31,276 nt of DNA from Proteiniphilum sp. UBA1403 (GCA_002305715.1 DBQD01000021.1:1-31276), one strand, 5' to 3'. Counted from the stretch's first letter, positions 1-8,462 are shown. Program-made: numbers and translations. Notes: generated from the sequence alone by a model not told the origin.

Positions 1-201
1 CGTCGTGCAGCACAGGCAGCCATTGAAGCGGGGAAGAAGAAGATTGAATGGGGCTCACAGATTCGCAGCTACGTTTTTGATGATCGACGTGTAAAAGATC
101 ATCGCACCAACTACCAGACATCCGACGTGACCGGCGTAATGGACGGTGACATAGATGAATTCATCAAAGCATATTTAATGGAATTCGGAGGAGGAGAATA
201 A
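1..201 (+). CDS. prfB: Peptide chain release factor 2, C-terminal fragment
   Basis: The frame is open from the first base and ends with TAA at 199-201, giving the last 66 residues of a protein whose start lies left of the window. The stretch with IEWGSQIRSYVFDD, followed by RVKDHRT and a VMDGDIDEFI tail, is the C-terminal end typical of class I release factor 2, which reads UGA and UAA stop codons and triggers peptide release in the ribosome. The GGQ motif and the programmed frameshift site of prfB lie outside the window, so neither can be checked. RF1 is the alternative; the I-R-S-Y-V...D-R-V-K-D-H-R-T pattern is closer to RF2. No terminator is visible in the 85 bases before the next gene. 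Confidence 0.88.
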   Translation, partial: RRAAQAAIEAGKKKIEWGSQIRSYVFDDRRVKDHRTNYQTSDVTGVMDGDIDEFIKAYLMEFGGGE

Positions 202-251
202 CGAAGAACGGAATATTTGTTGCAAAAGTATGGCTTTATCCTGAAAAAACG

Positions 252-259
252 TACATTTG
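252..259 (+). promoter_or_regulatory. Candidate -7 element of the protease gene
   Basis: TACATTTG matches the Bacteroidota primary sigma -7 consensus TAnnTTTG and lies 27 bases before the ATG at 287. I see no -33 TTTG at the usual 19-base spacing; the nearest TTTG (216-219) is too far upstream. Confidence 0.4.
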
Positions 260-286
260 TAGTAAAACCGTATTTTCCAATTACGC

Positions 287-2557
287 ATGACAAGCAAGTA
301 CAATGCAACAGAGACTTTCCTGAAGTGTACTCTACTTATTTCCTTCAGTCTTATTTCCCATTTTATTTCGGGGCAAATTAGTCACGGTGGAAAACCATTG
401 CCCTTGCAGGCAGGAATGACTGCGAGATCTGTTTCTCCAACAGCCGATATTATAGTTGAGATGCCCTCTTTTGATGCACAGGCTGCTTTGTGGCGTTCAT
501 TTCAAGAAAAAGCACAATTTAAAAGCCTAGAATTTGCACACAAGTTTTTCGTTCACTTGCGACCCGATAATGCTGGTGTTACCTTTACTGAAGGCAACAT
601 GAAAGTGTGGCGTGTTGGTATCCGTTCAAAAGGAGCCTACTCATTGAATATCCTTCTCACGAAATTTCGTTTACCCAGCGGTGCTAAGTTGTTTGTATAC
701 AATGCCGATCAGACTGAGGTTCTGGGGTCGTTTACAAGTGATAATAACACGGACCTGAATTTGTTACCCATCCAACCCATTGGTGGAGATGAGTTAATTG
801 TGGAATACCAAGAACCACTCAATGCCGAATTTGAAGGTGAAATTGAAATTGGTGAGGTGAACCATGATTTTGTAGGAATCTTTCGCGCAACTGAACCACG
901 TGACCCTATTAATTCATGTCATCCAAACCTTTTATGTTACCCAGAAAATATTGAGCCAGGAAGTGGGGTCTTAGCATTGATTATCAATGGTGTCACCTAT
1001 TGCACCGGATCGCTCATCAACAATACAGCCAACGATGGTACACCCTACCTAATTACAGCCACACACTGCCTGAATAACGATTACAATGCATCCTTTCTTG
1101 CGAATAGAAGGTATGATTTGGTGGCTGGTCGGATTGTTGCTTTTTTCAATTATAACTCTCCTGTATGCGATGCAGACATACGCGGTCCTTTACAAATGAG
1201 TCTGGCCTCTGCCGATTCGGTATTAATCAGTGAACGTCACGACATTTCCCTACTCAAATTTAAACAGGCTCCACCAAAAGAATATCAGCCATATTACTTG
1301 GGATGGAATGCAAGTCCTACATACTCTGCTCCCTTTCATGGGATACACCACCCCAATGGAGGCACAAAAAAAGTGGCAGTAGAAGAGAGTTCATTATCGT
1401 TCGGTACTTTTAGTGACCCAAGCTCAAAGTACAATTTTGAACCCAATACTTTCTTGATAGTGAAAGAATGGGAAATAGCCACTACTGAGGGTGGGTCCTC
1501 CGGGTCGCCTCTATTAGACAGAGAAAAACGCATCGTCGGCACACTTACAGGGGGAGTGTCTCAATGTACTTCACCACGTGGTCCAGATCTTTATTCTTCG
1601 TTTATGAAGTTTTGGCAAGCAGAAAGTTCACTTAATAACCCCAACCCAATCAGTTATTATCTCGATCCACAGGGCTTACAGACAACCCAAGTAGATGGAT
1701 TAAATCCCTATACTTCTGAACCATACACCAGAAGCCATAACTTTAAAACAGATGAGAAACCAGCTGTAACCTATTACCAATCTGTACCCATGTTTGCGAC
1801 CAACAATACATTTGGTTATACCGAGTTTGCAGAAGAGTTTTACGCCAAGACAACCACCCAACTGCAAGGTGTGTTCATCTCTTCTCCCAGCACGAATAAT
1901 GCATCAAGCTTGAATGTCCGAATAAAAATATATTCCGGTACGGAAGGACCAACACAGCTTCTTTTTGAGCAACCCTATGACTATAGCTACCGCTATTACA
2001 GCAATGATGGTTTTTCTCAGAGTCAACGTAATATGTTGTATAGTGTCGAAAACTACGTCAGGTTCACCAATCCAGTCACAGTAACAGGATCGTTTTATAT
2101 ATCTTATTCTGATGCAAATGGTGTTCCCTCGGGCTTTTCGGTCTTCAATACAACTCCACGTAAGCAAGGTTCCGGTATAATGTCAACTGCTTGGATGAAA
2201 AATACAACAGGTTGGGTCAGATCATCGGAAAATTTAGAAAACCCAATTAATACATCATTACTCATAATTCCTTATGTAATCGGAAGTGGATCTACCGTGG
2301 TGGAACCTATACCGGAGAAAGCTAATACAAGGGTTTATTATTCAAATGAGGTGAAACGAATATTTATTGAGTCGAATCAAGAACTGTTTCAGTGGGAAAT
2401 ATACTATTCGTCGGGTCTAAAAATCCACCAAGAAAGTACCGATAAGAGTATCAATAGAGCTTCATACCCGGCAGGACATCTTCCGGGAGGAGTTTATATC
2501 ATAAAGGTAAAAACTGTTCAAGGAGACGTAAGTACAAAAAAAGTACTTGTCAATTAG
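287..2557 (+). CDS. T9SS-secreted lysyl endopeptidase-like serine protease
   Basis: This 756-residue protein is predicted to be an exported S1-fold protease. Residues about 10-30 form a hydrophobic signal peptide. Residues 70-180 resemble the beta-rich propeptide of Lys-C-type proteases. The catalytic domain (about 200-450) shows TATHC with His260, RHDISLL with Asp319, and GSSGSP with Ser405 as the nucleophile, the order and spacing of a chymotrypsin-like triad. Several cysteines (211, 217, 239, 261) suggest disulfides. Residues about 490-680 look like a beta-sandwich accessory domain. The last 70 residues, with a G-G-V-Y-I-I-K-V segment and the ending KKVLVN, fit a type A T9SS sorting domain, so the enzyme should be moved across the outer membrane and attached or released at the surface. 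Lysine specificity is inferred from family resemblance only. The gene is monocistronic and converges tail to tail with mltD, with two bases between the stops. Confidence 0.85.
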   Translation: MTSKYNATETFLKCTLLISFSLISHFISGQISHGGKPLPLQAGMTARSVSPTADIIVEMPSFDAQAALWRSFQEKAQFKSLEFAHKFFVHLRPDNAGVTFTEGNMKVWRVGIRSKGAYSLNILLTKFRLPSGAKLFVYNADQTEVLGSFTSDNNTDLNLLPIQPIGGDELIVEYQEPLNAEFEGEIEIGEVNHDFVGIFRATEPRDPINSCHPNLLCYPENIEPGSGVLALIINGVTYCTGSLINNTANDGTPYLITATHCLNNDYNASFLANRRYDLVAGRIVAFFNYNSPVCDADIRGPLQMSLASADSVLISERHDISLLKFKQAPPKEYQPYYLGWNASPTYSAPFHGIHHPNGGTKKVAVEESSLSFGTFSDPSSKYNFEPNTFLIVKEWEIATTEGGSSGSPLLDREKRIVGTLTGGVSQCTSPRGPDLYSSFMKFWQAESSLNNPNPISYYLDPQGLQTTQVDGLNPYTSEPYTRSHNFKTDEKPAVTYYQSVPMFATNNTFGYTEFAEEFYAKTTTQLQGVFISSPSTNNASSLNVRIKIYSGTEGPTQLLFEQPYDYSYRYYSNDGFSQSQRNMLYSVENYVRFTNPVTVTGSFYISYSDANGVPSGFSVFNTTPRKQGSGIMSTAWMKNTTGWVRSSENLENPINTSLLIIPYVIGSGSTVVEPIPEKANTRVYYSNEVKRIFIESNQELFQWEIYYSSGLKIHQESTDKSINRASYPAGHLPGGVYIIKVKTVQGDVSTKKVLVN

Positions 2558-2559
2558 GT

Positions 2560-4218
2560 TTAGTTCATTTCGAGCTTACCGTCAATTTCTTCTAACGAAT
2601 TACCTTCTTGTATCTTTTCGTTCTGATCTTCGATAAGGTTGGATACCGTTTTGCTCTCTTCTTCTAGTGATTCTTCACTATAATTTTCTGTTGTTTCTGC
2701 TGAGACGTCTAACTCAGATTTATCAGGTTCAACAACTTCTTTCAAACCCACTATCAATTGATCTCCTACACTGAGATGTGTTGACTGCAAATCGTTCCAC
2801 GATTGAATCTGCGAAACTGTTACACCTACTTCTTTTGCAATCTTACTCAGGGTATCCCCCTTTTTCACCCGATAATACAGGTTGACAGTCCCATTACTGG
2901 CCAGTTCTTCTCGCAAGACAGGAGAAGATTGCTTCTCTTCTGTTTTTTGAGCCTCCTTAAAACCAACAATCAACATTTTACCGATACCAATTTTACTCGA
3001 CTTCAATCCGTTCCATGACATTAGCTGGGAGAGGGAGATGCCGTGTTTACGGGCTATGGTAGAAAGATTATCTCCATTTTTAACTTTGTAGTACACATTT
3101 ATTGCATTGCCTGAATTCAAAAATGCAGTTCCGTCGAGATAGCCTTCTGTATTACGACGGTGTGTTAAATACTCGTTTCGTTTGTATTCGTTAATTTCAA
3201 CAGCATTATCGATAAAAGCATACACCTTCTCAGACGGAAGGACTAGCGAATAGGCTTTAAAATCCCCAGGGATCACATCTTTCTTGAACTGAGGATTGAG
3301 TCGCCTCAACTCACTCATTGGAATATCCAGCACAGCCGCTATCTGCTCAAGATGTATACGTTCATGTATTTGCACTGTATCCAATGAAACAGATGTATTG
3401 TATGGGTGAACAGGACATATATTGTGATCAGCATAGTGATTCATAATGTAATTTGCCGCTATAAAAGCAGGCACGTACCCTCTAGTTTCACGAGGTAATC
3501 GGCTATATATCTGCCAGTAGTCGCGTTTTCCTCCACTGCGGGCAATAGCCTTGTTCACATTACCTGGTCCGCAATTATAAGCTGCGATAACCAAATTCCA
3601 ATCTTCATATATAGCATATAAATCTTTCAAATAACGCACCGCTGCTTCTGTCGATTTATAGGGATCTCTTCGCTCATCAACTAGGCTGTTCACCTCTAGT
3701 CCATACCCCTTTCCGGTACGCAGCATAAACTGCCACAGACCGGTTGCTCCAGCACGTGATACCGCAACCGGATTAAGCGCTGACTCAATAACAGGTAGAT
3801 ACTTTAATTCAAGGGGTAATCCATGAGCATCAAGTGCCTGTTCAAACATAGGAAAATAATAGTCACCCAATGCCAACATGTAGCTCACCTGTTCTCTTTT
3901 TCGATCAGCATACATATCGATATATTTTTTCACCACACTGTTATAGGATAACTCCATCTCAGATGGCATGCTGTGGAGACGTTGTGTATATATTGAATCA
4001 TGGAAAAGAACATTTTGTCCCATACTGCAATCAACCTCAACATCCTTTAGATCGAGCTGCCATGCTTCCAGCAGGTCACTTAATTGCTCTGTCATGCTTT
4101 CAGGAAAAAGAATCGCATCATCACGTATGGAATCAACTGGAACAACTGGGGTATGCTGAGCCAGCAGAGATTCATAAAAAAATAACCCTGCAGCGATGAG
4201 TAAAAAAAAGGTTCTCAT
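2560..4218 (-). CDS. mltD: MltD-like lytic transglycosylase with LysM domains
   Basis: This 552-residue enzyme is predicted to cleave peptidoglycan glycan strands non-hydrolytically, giving 1,6-anhydro-MurNAc ends. A signal peptide (1-20, ending LLAQ) sends it to the periplasm. The GH23 SLT domain spans about 115-265: ESALNP carries the likely catalytic Glu145, and GATGLWQFM and AYNCGPGNV are the other family motifs. Two clear LysM modules for wall binding sit at about 376-419 and 448-491, and a degenerate third module probably lies around 285-330. The last 50 residues are a strongly acidic tail of unknown role. There is no lipobox at the signal peptide, unlike E. coli MltD. It is the last gene of the parA-parB-DUF5683 operon, 9 bases after its neighbour. 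The symbol follows domain architecture and not proven orthology. Confidence 0.9.
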   Translation of the reverse strand: MRTFFLLIAAGLFFYESLLAQHTPVVPVDSIRDDAILFPESMTEQLSDLLEAWQLDLKDVEVDCSMGQNVLFHDSIYTQRLHSMPSEMELSYNSVVKKYIDMYADRKREQVSYMLALGDYYFPMFEQALDAHGLPLELKYLPVIESALNPVAVSRAGATGLWQFMLRTGKGYGLEVNSLVDERRDPYKSTEAAVRYLKDLYAIYEDWNLVIAAYNCGPGNVNKAIARSGGKRDYWQIYSRLPRETRGYVPAFIAANYIMNHYADHNICPVHPYNTSVSLDTVQIHERIHLEQIAAVLDIPMSELRRLNPQFKKDVIPGDFKAYSLVLPSEKVYAFIDNAVEINEYKRNEYLTHRRNTEGYLDGTAFLNSGNAINVYYKVKNGDNLSTIARKHGISLSQLMSWNGLKSSKIGIGKMLIVGFKEAQKTEEKQSSPVLREELASNGTVNLYYRVKKGDTLSKIAKEVGVTVSQIQSWNDLQSTHLSVGDQLIVGLKEVVEPDKSELDVSAETTENYSEESLEEESKTVSNLIEDQNEKIQEGNSLEEIDGKLEMN

Positions 4219-4227
4219 ACTATATTT

Positions 4228-4989
4228 TTAAAAACTAATTCTCCATTGAACACCATATGAAGAGCTCCCTTTTAACAAAGAGCGATCTTCTTTAAGAATA
4301 GCAGGTGTCACCTGTAAGGATAAGTCAGGACTGATATCAAAGTCGAACAATTGCGCATCCACATATGCATCAACAATTGCCACTAGATAGAGCCCCACTG
4401 TTGCAATGATACTCAAATCACGGTAATAGCGAAAATAATCCTTCCGTTGCTGCAAAACTCCTGTAAACCAATTAATATCAGTTGTTTCAGGGTCCCTTCC
4501 ATAAGGGAGCATATTGTGCCAACGATTTGTATCAGGATTATCATCCATGATATCCTGGTATGCTCCCAAATAATCACGATAATACCCATTGTTCCATGTA
4601 ATGGCGTAGGTTAAACCCACAAAACCACCATAGACAATTGGCAATTTCCAAAATTTACGGTTGTAAATTTGGCCCAACCCTGGGAAAATAGCGGAATAAA
4701 TAACCGCTTTCCGAGGAGATGGCTTAAATAAATATGATGGGGCAAACAACCCATCGGAAGAAGTAATTTGGAGAATGCTGTCTACTTTGTTACGCAAAGG
4801 ATCGTTGTTATCGCGACCTGCTGGGGCGAGTGATTCAGAAACATCAAATGAATCAGTTCCACGCAACTTCAATGAATCTCGACTCAAAACTGAAATTGAA
4901 TCCTGCAACTGTCGGTTAGGATCCTGCGCATTAACAGTGAGCGTACAACATACGAAGCATATCCAAACGAGCATTCCTGCAAACTTCAT
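4228..4989 (-). CDS. DUF5683-like membrane protein
   Basis: This 253-residue protein begins with a signal-like hydrophobic stretch (about 5-21, ending VNAQ). A low-complexity Ser/Asp-rich linker follows up to about residue 75. The SPRKAVIYSAIFPGLGQIYN motif and further hydrophobic segments around 115-130 and 190-210 point to a membrane-embedded C-terminal half. The pattern and the position between parB and mltD match the DUF5683 family that I know from Bacteroidota parAB operons. Its function is not established. The spacing is tight (11 bases from parB, 9 to mltD), so it is almost certainly co-transcribed with them. A role linking partition or cell-envelope growth is only a guess from context. 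Confidence 0.8.
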   Translation of the reverse strand: MKFAGMLVWICFVCCTLTVNAQDPNRQLQDSISVLSRDSLKLRGTDSFDVSESLAPAGRDNNDPLRNKVDSILQITSSDGLFAPSYLFKPSPRKAVIYSAIFPGLGQIYNRKFWKLPIVYGGFVGLTYAITWNNGYYRDYLGAYQDIMDDNPDTNRWHNMLPYGRDPETTDINWFTGVLQQRKDYFRYYRDLSIIATVGLYLVAIVDAYVDAQLFDFDISPDLSLQVTPAILKEDRSLLKGSSSYGVQWRISF

Positions 4990-5000
4990 CCTTGGAAATG

Positions 5001-5909
5001 TTATTTCATTTTGTCGAACATCACCATAATACGCTCCAGATCTTCTGGAGAGTTAAATGGGATGGTTATTTTTCCGTTACCACGTTTGTCGTTAAAACTG
5101 AATTGTACATTCGTCTTAAAGTATGAAGAAAGATGTTTTTTCAGCAGATCAAAATCGTCCGGCAACTGTTTTTCACTCGCTTTCTTTTTTGGTTTGCTAC
5201 TATTTGTACCCGTAGCTACCGATTTAGGAATAGGTATTCCGTCAATAAAATCACGAACAATAGCCTCCACCTTCCTAACAGAAAGCCCCTCTTCCAAAAT
5301 GAGATTATAAAGTTCCAATTGTGCCATTGGATCGTTCATGGTCACCAGTGCGCGAGCATGTCCCATGTCAATCTTCTTATCCTTCACACCCATTTGCACT
5401 TCAGCGGGAAGTTTTAATAATCGTAGGTAATTTGTAACCGTGGCACGTTTCTTTCCTACCCTCTCACTCAACTGTTCCTGTGTGAGTGAAAGCGTATCAA
5501 TTAATGACTGGTAGGCCAGCGCAATTTCTATAGAATTAAGATCTTCACGTTGAATATTCTCAATCAAAGCCATCTCCATTGTCTCACCATCATCAGCCGT
5601 TTTAATATAGGCCGGTATGGAGGTGAGCCCAGCCATTTGCGAAGCGTGGTAACGTCTTTCTCCTGCAATAATCTGATAGGAATCATCCGAAATCTTTCGC
5701 AAGGTGATGGGTTGTATCAACCCAATTGATTTAATGGAAGCTGCCAACTCTTGTAGCGACTCCTCGTTCATCACCCGACGCGGTTGATCCGGATTAGGAA
5801 TAATTTGACTGATTTTAACTTCACTAATGGACGAGGATCCCTGTGTTTCTCCGTCGTTATACGTGATCAGCGCATCCAATCCTCTTCCCAATGCATTCTT
5901 TTTCGCCAT
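5001..5909 (-). CDS. parB: Chromosome partitioning protein ParB
   Basis: This 302-residue protein is the parS-binding CTPase clamp of the ParABS segregation system. The N-terminal MAKKNALGRGLDALI segment is the usual ParA-interacting peptide. NPDQPRR (39-45) and GERRYHAS (83-90) are the ParB/Srx-fold CTP-binding boxes. ENIQREDLN (117-125) precedes a helix-turn-helix at about 141-166 (LTQEQLSERVGKKRATVTNYL). The C-terminal dimerisation region follows a Lys/Ser-rich linker around 225-245. Length is normal for the family. It starts 20 bases after the parA stop and belongs to the same operon. I did not find a convincing parS palindrome inside this window. Confidence 0.96.
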   Translation of the reverse strand: MAKKNALGRGLDALITYNDGETQGSSSISEVKISQIIPNPDQPRRVMNEESLQELAASIKSIGLIQPITLRKISDDSYQIIAGERRYHASQMAGLTSIPAYIKTADDGETMEMALIENIQREDLNSIEIALAYQSLIDTLSLTQEQLSERVGKKRATVTNYLRLLKLPAEVQMGVKDKKIDMGHARALVTMNDPMAQLELYNLILEEGLSVRKVEAIVRDFIDGIPIPKSVATGTNSSKPKKKASEKQLPDDFDLLKKHLSSYFKTNVQFSFNDKRGNGKITIPFNSPEDLERIMVMFDKMK

Positions 5910-5929
5910 ATTTTTTTCGGTAAAAAAAG

Positions 5930-6694
5930 TTAGGAATTCTTCTCGATGAGCTCCTGCGCAAGCTGTATGTGGTTCACGGCGCCTTTCGACCCGGCATCGT
6001 ACATCAATGCTGGCTGTGCATGGCTCTGCGATTCACTGAGCGTAATATTACGCTGAATGACCGTGGTGAAGACCAACTCTTTAAAATGATGTTTAACCTC
6101 TTCGTATATTTGATTGTGCAAACGGAGACGTGCATCATACATGGTTAGTACAAAGCCCTCAATCTCCAATTGAGTATTGAGTTTAGATTTGATAATCTTG
6201 ATCGTATTCAACAACTTACTCAAACCCTCAAGCGCAAAATATTCGCATTGTACAGGAATAAGTACAGAATCGGCAGCCGTTAGGGCATTCACTGTTATGA
6301 TCCCTAAAGAAGGGGAGCAATCTATCAGGATATAGTCATAAGAATCCTTTAATGGATGTAACAGATCGCGTAGTCTTTTTTCTCTATTTTCCATCTGCAC
6401 CATCTCCAATTCGGCACCAACCAAGTTGATGTGTGACGATATTATATCAATATTTTCAAATGGAGTGTGGTGCACTGCTTCCAGTGGGGTGCAGTTACCG
6501 ATTAAGCCCTCATAAATAGTATTTTCGGTTTTTTTAATGTCGATACCCAATCCGGAGGAAGCGTTTGCCTGCGGATCTGCATCCACAACCAGCACATTTT
6601 TATCCATAGCCGATAATGATGCAGCAAGATTTATGGTGGTAGTGGTTTTTCCTACCCCTCCCTTCTGATTTGCTAACGAAATGATTCTACCCAT
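5930..6694 (-). CDS. parA: Chromosome partitioning ATPase ParA (Soj)
   Basis: This 254-residue protein is the Walker-type ATPase partner of ParB, which moves the replicated origin region across the nucleoid. The deviant Walker A motif KGGVGKTTT lies at 11-19 with the signature lysine (Lys11), DADPQANAS lies at 38-46, and the DCSPSLG Walker B region is near residue 125. There is no N-terminal HTH, so it is a chromosomal Soj-type ParA and not a plasmid type Ia ParA. It is the first gene of the operon parA-parB-DUF5683-mltD. The 178 bases upstream contain an imperfect palindrome that may hold the promoter. Confidence 0.96.
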   Translation of the reverse strand: MGRIISLANQKGGVGKTTTTINLAASLSAMDKNVLVVDADPQANASSGLGIDIKKTENTIYEGLIGNCTPLEAVHHTPFENIDIISSHINLVGAELEMVQMENREKRLRDLLHPLKDSYDYILIDCSPSLGIITVNALTAADSVLIPVQCEYFALEGLSKLLNTIKIIKSKLNTQLEIEGFVLTMYDARLRLHNQIYEEVKHHFKELVFTTVIQRNITLSESQSHAQPALMYDAGSKGAVNHIQLAQELIEKNS

Positions 6695-6764
6695 ACAAAA
6701 AGTTTAATTTCAGACAACAGTATTTTCGGAAGATCGCAGTAGTTACATGCAATTTTGATAAACT

Positions 6765-6786
6765 GTTATTTGCACGGCAAAATAAC
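6765..6786 (-). promoter_or_regulatory. Imperfect palindrome upstream of parA
   Basis: GTTATTTGC and GCAAAATAAC flank a 3-base centre and match except for one extra A. On the minus strand the element includes TTATTTTG, one base from the -7 consensus TAnnTTTG, about 84 bases before the parA start. It could be a promoter-overlapping operator. No known factor is assigned. The rest of 6695-6872 is AT-rich and shows no clear terminator for the upstream minus-strand gene. Confidence 0.3.
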
Positions 6787-6872
6787 GAATAAATCGGCTA
6801 ATTCTGTGTTAATTAATTAAAACGTTGATGTTTTTGTTGATAAATTATAGGATCAATCATCTCATCATGTAC

Positions 6873-8204
6873 TTATTCCCACAAGAAATCAGTGTCTGCA
6901 CTCTTTTTACCAAGAAGATTATCTTTTTGGAAGAAAAACTGATTCTCACCAAATGCTGGCTGCAGTTCATCGAACCAAGTTGCTCTTTTATCATATTTAG
7001 CAAAGAACGGGATATCGATTAAATCAGGATTTCTGCACTGTAGGAATCGCAATACAAATACTTTTTCACCCTGTACTTCAGTTACACCTAGTATCTGAAT
7101 CTTACCCGGGTTAGCACTCATACTTGGTCCTCGAACCGTACGACAAACTCCACTCACGTTTCGATACGCTTTTCGATAGATATTCCATGCTTTTTCAAGT
7201 GGAACATCAAAAAATGATTTTGAGCCGGTATCACGAGCAACAAACATGTAATAAGGTATTAAACCTAGTCGCACCTGTTCTTTCCACATGTCAGCCCAGA
7301 CGACCGGATCATCATTGATATGTCGAAGCAAAGGAGACTGTGTACGAATTTGTGCTCCTGTGTTCTGAATCCGTTGAATGGCTTTCTTAACTGCATTAGT
7401 AGAAAGTTCAACCGGATGGTTAAAGTGTGCTTGAAATGCGAGATGCTTACCTGCCTTTTTAACCTTCTCAAAGAGTCGAAGCATATCATCGGCATCTTTG
7501 TCGGTAATAAAACGATACGGCCAATACGAGAGTGTCTTGGACCCAATACGTATTGTTCGAATATGGTCAAACTCTTTTGTCAACAACGGCTCTATGTAGG
7601 AGGACATGATGGTGGCTTTTGCTGTAAGCGGATCTCCTCCAGTGAAAAGGACATCGGTCACTTTCGTATGCTGACGCAAATAACGATGGAGTAAATCAGC
7701 CTCTTTCATTGCAAACTTTAACTCATTCATACCCGAAAACTGTGGCCAACGGAAGCAGAAGGTACAATATGCATGACATGTCTGTCCCTGACTGGGGAAA
7801 AATAACACTGTCTCACGGTATTTGTGCTGCATTCCGTGCAATCGAACCCCATCAATCATGGGAACATTGTGTTGTTGCCCCGCAGGATTGGGATTTAGTT
7901 TCATCCTTATATCATAGACCTTCTTTTTCAATCCAGCCTCATCGTTTTCTTCCAATAACTTCTTCACCTGGCTGTAATGTGTCTTAGAAAGCATCTCTTT
8001 CCGGGGGAAGGTGAGGGTGTAAATGGGATCATTGGGTACGTTATTCCAATTAATTAATTCCTCAACTACATAGTTATTCGATTTAAAAGGCAACACCTGG
8101 CCTACAACGCCTATAGCCTCACGCTCCTCTTGCGTAAGAGCACTCAATTGTGGTAATTCACTGTAATTACGAAGGATAAAATTCCTATACTTGATAGTTT
8201 CCAT
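6873..8204 (-). CDS. KamA-family radical SAM aminomutase, unusual substrate pocket
   Basis: This 443-residue protein belongs to the lysine 2,3-aminomutase (KamA) family of radical SAM, PLP-dependent enzymes. The cluster motif CHAYCTFC gives Cys143, Cys147 and Cys150 (CxxxCxxC). FTGGDPL (187-193) and AHFNHP (259-264) are family motifs. In an ungapped by-eye alignment with clostridial KamA, the PLP lysine falls on Lys368 (ANPGK). The two aspartates that hold the lysine side-chain amine (Asp293 and Asp330 of KamA) fall on Arg324 and Ser361, so the substrate is probably not lysine. The C-terminal part (about 380-443) is also unlike KamA. No kamD/kamE partner genes are nearby. It stands alone on the minus strand between parA and the arginine operon and has a long upstream region with inverted repeats. 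Cytoplasmic, oxygen-sensitive chemistry is expected. Lysine, glutamate or another amino acid remain open as substrates. Confidence 0.8.
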   Translation of the reverse strand: METIKYRNFILRNYSELPQLSALTQEEREAIGVVGQVLPFKSNNYVVEELINWNNVPNDPIYTLTFPRKEMLSKTHYSQVKKLLEENDEAGLKKKVYDIRMKLNPNPAGQQHNVPMIDGVRLHGMQHKYRETVLFFPSQGQTCHAYCTFCFRWPQFSGMNELKFAMKEADLLHRYLRQHTKVTDVLFTGGDPLTAKATIMSSYIEPLLTKEFDHIRTIRIGSKTLSYWPYRFITDKDADDMLRLFEKVKKAGKHLAFQAHFNHPVELSTNAVKKAIQRIQNTGAQIRTQSPLLRHINDDPVVWADMWKEQVRLGLIPYYMFVARDTGSKSFFDVPLEKAWNIYRKAYRNVSGVCRTVRGPSMSANPGKIQILGVTEVQGEKVFVLRFLQCRNPDLIDIPFFAKYDKRATWFDELQPAFGENQFFFQKDNLLGKKSADTDFLWE

Positions 8205-8227
8205 ATATATATGTGTTTTTTCCGCTA

Positions 8228-8299
8228 CGGACTACAGAAAGCAAACGGAGTTCGCTGACAAAATGCGAAAAGGTGAGAAAATAAGAAAAATGTAGTCCG
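8228..8299 (-). promoter_or_regulatory. Possible structured leader of the KamA-like gene
   Basis: CGGACTACA (8228-8236) is an exact inverted repeat of TGTAGTCCG (8291-8299). Inside it, 8241-8255 forms a second 6-bp hairpin with a 3-base loop. As minus-strand RNA all six inner pairs form (one G-U), while plus-strand RNA would have an A-C mismatch, which favours a structure in the leader of the minus-strand gene that starts at 8204. No known riboswitch class is recognised, and no U-tract follows, so it is not an ordinary terminator. Confidence 0.35.
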
Positions 8300-8447
8300 A
8301 AAAACAAATAAAGTAAAAAAACGCCAAAAAGACAAGTAAATTTACACATTTTCACGTTTATTGCAGTAGAAAGCAACATTTTGACAATTACACCTTAAAT
8401 ATGTGAGATTTTTTTCGCATTCCCTCAATTATTAAAAATATAATGCG

Positions 8448-8455
8448 TAATTTTG
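8448..8455 (+). promoter_or_regulatory. Candidate -7 element upstream of the arg leader ORF
   Basis: TAATTTTG fits TAnnTTTG. Transcription would begin near 8460-8462, almost directly at the ATG of the leader ORF at 8463, which would make that ORF nearly leaderless. No TTTG is seen at the -33 position. Confidence 0.35.
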
Positions 8456-8462
8456 CGTCGAA

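Noticed and set aside
1571..1585. ACCACGTGGT palindrome as a parS site
   Set aside because: The CACGTG core is present, but the outer bases do not match TGTTnCACGTGnAACA and it lies inside the protease gene.
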